In this document: positions 7,370-13,711 of the stretch, one piece after another
How the letters are laid out: every line of letters starts with the position of its first letter
How positions within the stretch are numbered: position 1 is the first letter of the stretch
DNA from: a candidate division WWE3 bacterium RIFOXYD1_FULL_39_9
GTDB lineage: Bacteria; Patescibacteriota; WWE3; UBA101185; UBA10185
Direction: 5' to 3'
NCBI GenBank assembly: GCA_001773295.1
Contig: MEWG01000046.1
Coordinates: 4,189 to 23,261 of the forward strand
Length of the DNA: 19,073 bases
Position numbers and translations under genes: made by a program
The notes under the pieces: generated by a model
Told to the model about the DNA's origin: nothing
Database searches by the model: none
What the model saw: the letters and a program-made list of their open reading frames with translations, nothing else

Positions 7370-8128
7370 TTATATATGCGTCCAAGTTTTTCGCCTGACA
7401 ATACAATGTATATTTGGTTCTGTTACATTAAATTTTTTAGCCAATTCACGCTGATTCATTTTGCCAGAATCATATATTTTTCTTATTTCAATTATATCTA
7501 ATTCAACAAATTTTGCTGATGCATTCTTACAACCCAAAGAACAACCAACTCTTGATATTTCCATTTTTTTTCTTGTTTCTTCTGTCCATTTCTTGCCAGG
7601 TTTCCCTTTTTTTGGACTTGGTATTCCTTTTAAACCTTTATTCCACCCCTTCTGCACACCTTTCTTTCCTTTATTCCATGGTATTCTGCCTTTACAAGAT
7701 TCAGATAATTTTCTTCTTTGTTCTTCCGTCCATTTTTTACCAAGCATTGATCCGGGTTTGCCATACATTGGGTTTTTATCACCGATAGCTTTTCCTTTAT
7801 GAGAATCAGACATCTGCCTACGAGTTTTATCAGAATGTTTTAATCCAAAAATTCCTTCTCCGCCATCGGTCATATTCATGCCGTTTGGAACTTTAGTATT
7901 GAGGCTTGCGATATATAATTTCTCTTTATCGCAAGCCTCAATACAATCTTCTGCATTGTCTATCTTATATACTTTGAAGCTTTCTTTACCATATTTCTTA
8001 ATAGTTCTTGAAAGAACAGTGTTTGTAAAAGTATTCCAATGAACAGCCATTCTTCTTTTGAAGCTATCAGTAATACCAATATAGCTTTTCTTATTTGCTT
8101 CGCAGTACATTCGATAAACAATATACAT
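7370..8128 (-). CDS. Free-standing GIY-YIG homing endonuclease with NUMOD3 repeats
   Basis: A 252-aa Seg/I-TevI-type endonuclease that would cut DNA lacking the insertion and promote its own spread. The N-terminal nuclease domain shows IVY (3-5) and YIG (16-18) strands, R25 at the catalytic arginine position, an acidic cluster with E69 as the likely metal-binding glutamate, and N85 in GMNMTDGG. Three NUMOD3-like DNA-binding repeats follow (about 97-112, 130-146 and 179-195, e.g. GKKWTEEQRRKLSES). A C-terminal helix-turn-helix (about 208-250) contains NQRELAKKFNVTEPNI. The domain is intact and probably active. It starts 17 bases after the sheath stop with a weak AGG-type site. Both flanking genes look complete, so it is a free-standing gene and not an intron-encoded one. 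Confidence 0.95.
   Translation of the reverse strand: MYIVYRMYCEANKKSYIGITDSFKRRMAVHWNTFTNTVLSRTIKKYGKESFKVYKIDNAEDCIEACDKEKLYIASLNTKVPNGMNMTDGGEGIFGLKHSDKTRRQMSDSHKGKAIGDKNPMYGKPGSMLGKKWTEEQRRKLSESCKGRIPWNKGKKGVQKGWNKGLKGIPSPKKGKPGKKWTEETRKKMEISRVGCSLGCKNASAKFVELDIIEIRKIYDSGKMNQRELAKKFNVTEPNIHCIVRRKTWTHI
7896..7944. repeat. Perfect 18-bp inverted repeat inside the GIY-YIG gene
   Basis: Arms at 7896-7913 (GTATTGAGGCTTGCGATA) and 7927-7944 (its exact reverse complement) are separated by 13 bases. The repeat covers codons 62-78 of the endonuclease, around the likely catalytic glutamate. No T-run follows on either strand, so it is not an ordinary terminator. Confidence 0.9.
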
Positions 8129-8145
8129 TAGCTAACCTATTGATT

Positions 8146-9651
8146 TTACAATATAAAACGAATTGTGCTGGCAAGTACACGGAACTGGTTCACAAGATCC
8201 GGGGGGAGCAAAACATCTACACGATTAACATCTGTTTGATTTCTTTCGACAATCAAATTCTCTATGAAGTCATCCAGATTCTCTACCAAGCCATCATCCC
8301 GTAAGGCAGTAAAAAGAGAGATACATTCTTGCCTTACAGTCGCAGGTGTTACGATATAAGCCCCAGGCTGTACTGGATAGCCATCATCCGCAAGCTTATA
8401 TCTTGGAATAATAAATCTATTGGTCATGCGAATAAGGAATTGATCCCTAATTTCTCCAAGCGTTGCAAGCGTCTGAATATCCAGATAGCTCGGGTCTGCA
8501 ATTCCTACTGCATTAAGTTGATAGGTAGTAATACATCGTTCAATCAGTACATAACCGCCTGGATCAACATAATAAGTAGCAATGCCGTCGTAAAGCAAAG
8601 TGTCTCTTTCACTTCTGGTGAACCTATTTGCAACAGGCGGCGCAAGCACACCTTTCAACTTTAAGAATTGCAATGGTCTTGCTGGATCGTTATTCAAATT
8701 CCAAGCAGCAACAGCTCCAAGAGAAGCGGCCCATTCTGCTGGATCAGTTGGGCTATCGTAACAACCCATAATAGTATTATGCGGAGAATTACGAGTGTTG
8801 CCTAAGGTAGTACAAGAAGCAGCAGTACCACGCAATGCAGCAAAACCGTGGCCTTGAAGATTAATCATTGGCCCAAATCTATCTTCAAGTTCCGTTTCTA
8901 TTTCTGTTAGGTTGGCAGCATCAACATAAGGCTGAATAATGTAATTGAATCTTTCATTATCAATAACAGCCCAAGCATCGCCAAGATCAGAGTTAGTAGT
9001 ACCGCCAGCCATTGCTGTAATCTGAGCGGAATCCACAAAGCAAGCAGGATCGCTTTGCCCCATATAGTAATTAGCCCTTACATCAATATAATTGCCAGCT
9101 TCGCCTTTATTCACAGCAGTGATACAAACAGCAGAAGTAGCAATAGTAGAGGCGACCACAGGCAAAGTAGAATCAGCATTGATTTTAGCTATGATAGCAC
9201 TATTGGCATCAGCAGTACTCCAACCGCTTGTCATAGCAGTATAGCATTTAACACCATTAACAAGTAGGAAATAAGTACCACCACCAGAACAACTACCACC
9301 AGTAGCAGACAAAGCAACAGAAGTTCTGATAACACAAGATGCTTTTATACCAGCCGCTTCATCGCTCAAAGCAACAGCCCACAATTCAGTATTTGGGTTA
9401 TTACTTTTAAATACTGCACACATGCGAGCAAGTTGACTTCCAGGGCCAAAGTAACCATCTGCAAGATTATTGTTTGTAATAGCAGTCAATACCAAAGGCT
9501 CAACAGAACCTTCAGTAGTTCTCTGTGCAACAATCAAAGCTTTATGAGGATTCTGAACAAGACGATTGCCGAGTGCTCTACTATTATCAATCTCGGTGTA
9601 CACATTCGGAGTTCTGACGGCATCTGGAATATTATTGAAGGAAATTGTCAT
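8146..9651 (-). CDS. Contractile tail sheath protein, Mu gpL family
   Basis: A 501-aa tail sheath subunit whose contraction drives the tube through the host envelope. Family features are the N-terminal ISFNNIPDAVRTPNVYTEID, PHKALIVAQRT near residue 40, a surface domain (about 110-220) rich in Thr/Ala/Ser, the core motif NERFNYIIQPYVDAANL, QGHGFAALRGT, and the C-terminal DVLLPPDLVNQFRVLAST. The length is normal for this family. Its presence defines the tail as contractile. The ribosome binding site AAGGAG overlaps the stop of the upstream DUF2635 gene. The coding sequence looks richer in G+C than its small neighbours, as expected for a highly expressed structural gene. Confidence 0.96.
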   Translation of the reverse strand: MTISFNNIPDAVRTPNVYTEIDNSRALGNRLVQNPHKALIVAQRTTEGSVEPLVLTAITNNNLADGYFGPGSQLARMCAVFKSNNPNTELWAVALSDEAAGIKASCVIRTSVALSATGGSCSGGGTYFLLVNGVKCYTAMTSGWSTADANSAIIAKINADSTLPVVASTIATSAVCITAVNKGEAGNYIDVRANYYMGQSDPACFVDSAQITAMAGGTTNSDLGDAWAVIDNERFNYIIQPYVDAANLTEIETELEDRFGPMINLQGHGFAALRGTAASCTTLGNTRNSPHNTIMGCYDSPTDPAEWAASLGAVAAWNLNNDPARPLQFLKLKGVLAPPVANRFTRSERDTLLYDGIATYYVDPGGYVLIERCITTYQLNAVGIADPSYLDIQTLATLGEIRDQFLIRMTNRFIIPRYKLADDGYPVQPGAYIVTPATVRQECISLFTALRDDGLVENLDDFIENLIVERNQTDVNRVDVLLPPDLVNQFRVLASTIRFIL

Positions 9652-9659
9652 GGTTTAGT

Positions 9660-9845
9660 TTACTCCTTTCTCTTTCTCTGATTTTGCGGAGTACTGTCAA
9701 AACAATCTCCACAGTTTATTCTTCGTCTCCAATATCTCCCTTGTGGACCGATCCAAGGTTTCCATTCTCCATCTTTAGATAGAGGAGTCATTGTAACTGG
9801 ATCGCGTACTATCAATCCTTCCTTTGGTTTCAAAAACTTTTCCAT
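9660..9845 (-). CDS. DUF2635 protein, Mu gp38-like
   Basis: A 61-aa protein matching DUF2635 (Mu gp38): FLKPKEGLIVRDPVTMTPL, then the conserved W..RRRI..GD.F motif near the C-terminus (YWRRRINCGDCF). These short proteins are found directly before the sheath gene in Mu-like tails; their role is unknown. The start follows a CGGAG-like site. The terminal QNQRKRKE is an unusually basic tail. Recognition rests on both motif and position. Confidence 0.88.
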   Translation of the reverse strand: MEKFLKPKEGLIVRDPVTMTPLSKDGEWKPWIGPQGRYWRRRINCGDCFDSTPQNQRKRKE

Positions 9846-9866
9846 TCTTTTTCTCCGTTTCGCTGT

Positions 9867-10481
9867 TTATGATTCTCTAAGCACTTGCAAATCAATCATC
9901 TGCTCCATATCAGGAGCGAATGATTCTACTGGCAAGTCTTCCGTAACCGGCAAATTATCACTCTCTGCTAAAACCCATTGAGCATATATTCTGTCAAGAT
10001 AACCAGTCACAGGATCGAATACTGTTTGAGTAGTTATCCCAACCTTATATTCAAATGTGAATTGATACCATAAATATCCTCTATCTATATCTAAGAGTTG
10101 ACCACCACGATAATAGATCAATGTTTCTGTAGTATTTTCATCATCTTCTTCAAAAAGTAATCCAGTGTCATATCCTAAATAAGCCCTAAACATATCTTTT
10201 CTAATTTCATGCAATCGATTATATGCAGTAAAACCAGTTTTATCTTTAAAGTTTGTATCATTTTTTATTGCTACTATAACAGCAAATTGTTCTGTTATAA
10301 TTTGCTGAATAGAAGTATCATTTTTATTTTCATCTGCAACATCAGTTACAGGAAGAACAAAAGCCATTTCGTTGTTAAGAGTATTGTCTTGCGCTATTGC
10401 ATATTCAGCAGTACCGCCAACTCTTCCTTGGAAAAGCTGAGTTGTTTCTCTTAATCTTATGACAAGTTCGCCAAGTCTCAT
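9867..10481 (-). CDS. Probable tail terminator protein, Mu gp37-like
   Basis: A 204-aa protein in the position and with the look of the Mu gp37/DUF1834-type tail terminator, which caps the growing tail and connects it to the head. Visible features are an N-terminal helix (MRLGELVIRLRETTQLFQ), a FAVIVAIKNDTNF beta strand and linker, a helical YNRLHEIRKDMFRAYLG segment and the paired YRGGQLLDIDRGYLWYQFTF strands typical of tail terminators. It starts right at the stop of the gp10-like gene (no spacer). Assignment relies on pattern and gene order; no single diagnostic motif is present. Confidence 0.75.
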   Translation of the reverse strand: MRLGELVIRLRETTQLFQGRVGGTAEYAIAQDNTLNNEMAFVLPVTDVADENKNDTSIQQIITEQFAVIVAIKNDTNFKDKTGFTAYNRLHEIRKDMFRAYLGYDTGLLFEEDDENTTETLIYYRGGQLLDIDRGYLWYQFTFEYKVGITTQTVFDPVTGYLDRIYAQWVLAESDNLPVTEDLPVESFAPDMEQMIDLQVLRES

Positions 10482-10949
10482 TTATAAACCCAATCTATTT
10501 AAATCGTAATATATTCTTGATTCTATTCTTGGCATCTCTGCCGCTACAGAAGGCTTTAAAAATGGCCTTGGAAGTATTTTGGTTTTTCTTCCTCTGCCAG
10601 CTTTGCTTGTTCCTTCTTCTAACGCTGCTGCATAAGGAGCACCGCTTTTAACTCCTACTTCCACATAGTCAATGCCTTCATCCATTACTATACTTCTAAT
10701 CAATTGACCGCGATCAACAGCAGGAGCATTACCAGGGCTTGATGCTATATGCCACTTCTTTCCTCTTCTATATTTCTTCCCTGTTTTTGGAGTGTGTCGC
10801 ATCAAGTTAATCATGCGATTTCTAATTCTATTTGCTCCCCAAACTAATCTATAATGAACAGCATCAAGTGCTTTTTGATTAAACTTATTTAATTTAATAC
10901 TTATTATCTTGTCATCTGGCTCAACTTTTACAGATATGTATTTTGGCAT
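10482..10949 (-). CDS. Neck / tail completion protein, HK97 gp10-like
   Basis: A 155-aa protein of the HK97 gp10-like family, part of the head-tail joining ring. It has the family hallmark ASSPGNAPAVDRGQLIRSI (about 69-87), then VEVGVKSGAPYAAALEEGT (97-114) and RPFLKP (128-133). The N-terminal half is helical with many Arg/Lys residues. It abuts both neighbours without spacers, so translation is probably coupled. Confidence 0.9.
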   Translation of the reverse strand: MPKYISVKVEPDDKIISIKLNKFNQKALDAVHYRLVWGANRIRNRMINLMRHTPKTGKKYRRGKKWHIASSPGNAPAVDRGQLIRSIVMDEGIDYVEVGVKSGAPYAAALEEGTSKAGRGRKTKILPRPFLKPSVAAEMPRIESRIYYDLNRLGL

Positions 10950-11462
10950 TTACAATACTCCATCTTCATCTTGATTAGGAGCGCCAGTTCCAAACTCTTC
11001 TATCTCTTCGCACAGTATAGATAAATATTCTCCATTTTCATCTTTATCCATAACTCTTCTTGCTCTGAAAAATTTACCTGTGCTTGAAGTAGATAAAAGC
11101 ATGATAAACATATTGCTTTTGATTGGATTTATATCTGCTATATTATCAAATACTGTTCCAAAAGCAGAAGTAAATTCAGAATGTAAATCATCTACGGCAT
11201 TTTTTCTAATTACTATTTCATGAGATATGTTGCCGGTGTTTTCTGTACTGCTCCATCGCATATAAGCATTGTGAGATAATGTCGTGCATCCTGCCCATAT
11301 CTCTTTTAAAAAGTTATATGTATGGTCAAAGCCACCTTCATCTGATTCTGCTTGAGCGGCATTGAACAAACGAATCCTCTTATCGAGATTTCGAGCAAGC
11401 CATTTAGGAGAATTTTTCAAATCCCAAAAGTAAGTATGTTTTTTCTTTCCGAAGGCATACAT
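10950..11462 (-). CDS. Probable head closure (head-tail adaptor) protein
   Basis: A 170-aa protein that looks like a head-tail adaptor or stopper of the SPP1 gp16 / HK97 gp7 type: LDKRIRLFNAAQAESDEGGF followed by DHTYNFLKEIWAGC, the usual l..ri.l......d..G.......vWa pattern. It continues with a strand-rich middle (HEIVIRKNAVDD) and ends FFRARRVMDKDENGEYLSIL. The ATG overlaps the stop of the 54-aa gene (TAATG). Gene order between connector and gp10-like protein fits this job. Confidence 0.8.
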   Translation of the reverse strand: MYAFGKKKHTYFWDLKNSPKWLARNLDKRIRLFNAAQAESDEGGFDHTYNFLKEIWAGCTTLSHNAYMRWSSTENTGNISHEIVIRKNAVDDLHSEFTSAFGTVFDNIADINPIKSNMFIMLLSTSSTGKFFRARRVMDKDENGEYLSILCEEIEEFGTGAPNQDEDGVL

Positions 11463-11626
11463 TATTGTTTACCTACATGCGCCCAAGCAATGCCTGTGTT
11501 TATATCCAACAATACTCTTTCAACAAAATAACCGTTTCGTTTAAGAAGTTCTTTTGCTGATTGAAGAGATTCTTTGTAGGATAAATTTAATTCACAAGCA
11601 TCAACTATTTGAAGTGTTTCTCTCAT
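11462..11626 (-). CDS. Small 54-aa protein of unknown function
   Basis: A 54-codon reading frame that is easy to miss. It starts MRETLQIVDACELNLSYKES and ends GIAWAHVGKQ. The reason to call it real is its junctions: its ATG overlaps the TGA of the connector gene as ATGA (11623-11626), and its TAA overlaps the ATG of the head closure gene as TAATG (11460-11464). The middle looks like an amphipathic helix (SYKESLQSAKELLKRNGYFV) followed by a beta strand. I do not recognise a family. It could be a minor connector partner or a regulator of the next gene's translation; neither is shown. Confidence 0.78.
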   Translation of the reverse strand: MRETLQIVDACELNLSYKESLQSAKELLKRNGYFVERVLLDINTGIAWAHVGKQ

Positions 11627-12225
11627 ATGTTTCTTATCCTATATGCTCCAAGTAAAGGCATAGCCATTTCAGGTGGTTCTCTGCTTATAGTTCTATTTTC
11701 TATTGCATGTAATACCCATTCCATTAAACCGTGCTTTATACCTTGTGGCACATCATCTACTTGATCTCCATATCCAGCAGTATATGTAATTTTAAAACCA
11801 CCATAATATCTATCTGTATTTGTTGGAGCTGCCGCTCCATTTTTAATAATTACTTCACCTTTCTGATTTGAACTTGTTCTGAAAAAGTAATTATCTACAC
11901 TATAAAGCGTTTCTTGATTCTCTTCGTCTACTGTTACAATAGAATCAACAGATATAAGTGGTGGCCTTGGAAGCTTTACTGGATTATCAGGCCAGTAATC
12001 AAACGATGCTTCTATCGTTTGTTCGAGAATAGCCCTGCCAAGCCATGACTCTGCTATTTCTCTAACAGCAGTAATCATAGTTTCGATAAGTGTATCTTCA
12101 GCGTCCGTCTCAATTCTACCCAGAGAACGTACTTCTTCAGCCGTAATAGGTTCGGACTCTGGAGATATTACAACTTTAAAAACCATATTTGCATGACCCG
12201 GCAAGGGCTTCTCGATAAGTGGCAT
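11623..12225 (-). CDS. Head-tail connector, gp6-like / phiE125 gp8 family
   Basis: A 200-aa connector adaptor that binds below the portal (HK97 gp6, SPP1 gp15 type). It has the helical start with EDTLIETMITAVREIAESWL, ILEQTIEASFDYWP, LPRPPLISVDSIVTVDE, a YSVDNYFFR strand, the KITYTAGYGDQVDDVP motif and a final LMEWVLHAIENR helix. This is the family order of elements. The ATG directly follows the stop of the 95-aa gene. The gene ends in an ATGA overlap with the 54-aa gene. Confidence 0.9.
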   Translation of the reverse strand: MPLIEKPLPGHANMVFKVVISPESEPITAEEVRSLGRIETDAEDTLIETMITAVREIAESWLGRAILEQTIEASFDYWPDNPVKLPRPPLISVDSIVTVDEENQETLYSVDNYFFRTSSNQKGEVIIKNGAAAPTNTDRYYGGFKITYTAGYGDQVDDVPQGIKHGLMEWVLHAIENRTISREPPEMAMPLLGAYRIRNI

Positions 12226-12513
12226 TTACCGTCTCCGGCGTTTGTAAGATTGTTTGTCTTCTACTTCTTGAATATCTTCCTGTTCAATCTCAGGAATCTC
12301 TTCAACTTTTTCTACTTTGTTTTCTGGAACTTGCGCCATTTTATTTTGCGGTGCATTAGATACTGCTTTTACTTCTACATCTTGACAAGCGCCAATCTTC
12401 TTGAAAACATGATAAAGATTTTCCGGCAAATTATATTGCTCGCCCGCTTTATACTCCATAACTTTGATGCCATTTGGCGAGCCTTTTGTTGTTTTGGTCA
12501 TCCTTACTAACAT
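12226..12513 (-). CDS. Small 95-aa phage protein, unknown function
   Basis: A 95-aa protein. The N-terminal half (residues 1-50) has a compact pattern VRMTKTTKGSPNGIKVMEY.AG..YNLP..LYHVF, seen in many small phage proteins encoded between capsid and connector genes. The second half is charged and low in complexity (many Glu/Lys/Val/Pro) and ends KQSYKRRRR, an Arg-rich tail. It might be a scaffold-like or linker protein; no activity can be inferred. A GAGGTGG site precedes the ATG. Confidence 0.75.
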   Translation of the reverse strand: MLVRMTKTTKGSPNGIKVMEYKAGEQYNLPENLYHVFKKIGACQDVEVKAVSNAPQNKMAQVPENKVEKVEEIPEIEQEDIQEVEDKQSYKRRRR

Positions 12514-12532
12514 TATCCACCTCTAATTAAAA

Positions 12533-13015
12533 TTAAGACGCAACCTGCAAAGTAGCACTTGCATTCGCTTCAATTACAGACCAAGTTCCATCTGTAGTAC
12601 AAAGCAATTTAGCGAATGCAGCGGCGCTCATGTTAATACTTGAAATAGCAGAGCCAGAAGGTCTTTGCAAAGTAACACCAGTGACAAGAGAAACAAAAAC
12701 ATTTGCGTCTGTAACAAGGTTTGTGCCGTCCAAAACAAGAACCATACCTTCGCTTGGGATAGGAAGATACATAGAACAAAGAGATTGACCAGTCGGAGCA
12801 GAATACCAATGCACCCCATAAGCAGGAGAGAAAAGACTATTAGCAAGAACAGAATCGCTAATTGCCTGATCAGTTACAGTAAGCAAAGAACGAAGAAAAT
12901 TTCTCATCGCTCTTGCCCCCATTACTGCATCATCCCAAAAAGCAAAGTCTGCTCCTTGATACATACCGATATCTTGATTATTATAGGAAACATCTTTAGT
13001 AGGGAAAAGAGGCAT
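12533..13015 (-). CDS. Putative head decoration or structural protein, unknown
   Basis: A 160-aa protein of unknown family. The N-terminal half is helical (DAVMGARAMRNFLRSLLTV); the C-terminal half is strand-rich (GMVLVLDGTNLV, GVTLQRPSGSAISSI, CTTDGTWSVIEANASATLQ), like small beta-sandwich domains on virion surfaces. It lacks a signal peptide. It lies two genes after the capsid gene, where decoration proteins are usual, and its codon use resembles that of the capsid gene. AAAAGG nine bases before the ATG is a modest ribosome binding site, preceded by the hairpins in the gap upstream. Confidence 0.6.
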   Translation of the reverse strand: MPLFPTKDVSYNNQDIGMYQGADFAFWDDAVMGARAMRNFLRSLLTVTDQAISDSVLANSLFSPAYGVHWYSAPTGQSLCSMYLPIPSEGMVLVLDGTNLVTDANVFVSLVTGVTLQRPSGSAISSINMSAAAFAKLLCTTDGTWSVIEANASATLQVAS

Positions 13016-13046
13016 ATTTTTTTACCTTTTCTTATTGTTTTGTATT

Positions 13047-13070
13047 GAGTGGGGATTTTACTCCCCACTC
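13047..13070 (-). promoter_or_regulatory. 9-bp perfect hairpin upstream of the 160-aa gene
   Basis: Arms 13047-13055 (GAGTGGGGA on the plus strand) and 13062-13070 pair perfectly around a 6-base loop. In the transcript it is followed by AATACAAAACAAT, not a U-run, so it is unlikely to be an efficient intrinsic terminator. It could protect mRNA ends, limit read-through or shape initiation of the next gene. Confidence 0.75.
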
Positions 13071-13075
13071 GTTAA

Positions 13076-13108
13076 TCGGCTTCAAGGAGGAGACTGCCTA
13101 TCAGCCGA
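13076..13108 (-). promoter_or_regulatory. Second hairpin in the same gap
   Basis: TCGGCT at 13076-13081 pairs with AGCCGA at 13103-13108 around a 21-base loop. It is weaker than its neighbour at 13047-13070, and the two lie side by side with five bases between them. Confidence 0.45.
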
Positions 13109-13119
13109 ACACCTAATTA

Positions 13120-13647
13120 CTACACATTGTTAGTATCAACTGCTTGCTCTACATTATCAACAACGGGCCAATCCCCAGGATAGCCAAGCATCGCAGTAAT
13201 CTCAATCGCGGCAGCGGATACAGCGGCAGCAGAACAAACAGCACCGACGCAATCCACATTAAGCCGCACATAACGTCTGGTACCGCGATAGCCAACAGCA
13301 TGAACGGCACTACCCAAAGAAGCAGCAAGCCCGCTGTTAAGTTGGCCAAGAGACTTCACAATACCACCAGAAAGAGCAGTGATAGTAGAAGCAAGACCGA
13401 TTACTTCGGTAATAGATACGGCAGCATAAGTACCAGCACCGCCAGCAGTAGAAGCATCCGCATGTTGCATAACAAACTGAACATAAGAAACGCTATTGAC
13501 ATGACTCAGTTGACCAACATTGATAATGAAAGTCAAGGACTCATACCCTTGAGTGTCGATGTCAAAACCAGTAATGTCGGTTGCAGCAAGATCCTGCGGG
13601 GAAACCGCTTGGAAAAACTTGAAATTCGATACACTATCTCTCAACAT
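13120..13647 (-). CDS. Putative capsid-associated (decoration) protein, unknown family
   Basis: A 175-aa protein directly after the major capsid gene. It is rich in Ala, Val, Ser and Gly and in predicted strands: GYESLTFIINVGQL, SVSYVQFVMQHADAS, AVSITEVIGLAST, RRYVRLNVDCVG, AAIEITAMLGYPGDWP. This pattern of paired strands resembles small structural proteins encoded behind HK97-type capsid genes. I cannot name a family. The start is supported by CGGAGG eight bases before the ATG. The gene is flanked on both sides by RNA hairpins, which singles it out as a unit in the operon. A decoration or head-stabilising role is inference. Confidence 0.65.
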   Translation of the reverse strand: MLRDSVSNFKFFQAVSPQDLAATDITGFDIDTQGYESLTFIINVGQLSHVNSVSYVQFVMQHADASTAGGAGTYAAVSITEVIGLASTITALSGGIVKSLGQLNSGLAASLGSAVHAVGYRGTRRYVRLNVDCVGAVCSAAAVSAAAIEITAMLGYPGDWPVVDNVEQAVDTNNV

Positions 13648-13669
13648 TTATTTTACCTCCGTTAAGTTA

Positions 13670-13705
13670 TTGCTTCGGCTCAATTTGAAGAAAGAACCGA
13701 AGCAA
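13670..13705 (-). promoter_or_regulatory. 12-bp hairpin after the major capsid gene
   Basis: Arms 13670-13681 and 13694-13705 pair over 12 bp (one G-U in the transcript) around a 12-base loop. It lies six bases after the capsid stop and about ten bases before the CGGAGG site of the next gene. No U-run follows, so full termination is unlikely; 3'-end protection or partial attenuation of the abundant capsid message is more plausible. Confidence 0.75.
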
Positions 13706-13711
13706 ATTTAA

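Larger units (their letters stand above)
13016..13119. other. Largest gap: no gene, two hairpins
   Basis: This 104-base gap is the longest non-coding stretch in the window. Apart from the two hairpins listed separately and the AAAAGG ribosome binding site near 13030, I see nothing: no -35/-10 promoter pattern on the minus strand and no open frame of useful length. Confidence 0.7.

Noticed and set aside
7896..7944. Terminator or insertion-sequence end formed by the 18-bp palindrome
   Set aside because: No T-run, no transposase and no second copy nearby; the reading frame passes through it intact.
13047..13070. Intrinsic terminator after the 175-aa gene
   Set aside because: The stem is good but no U-run follows on either strand, and downstream neck and tail genes need the same transcript.
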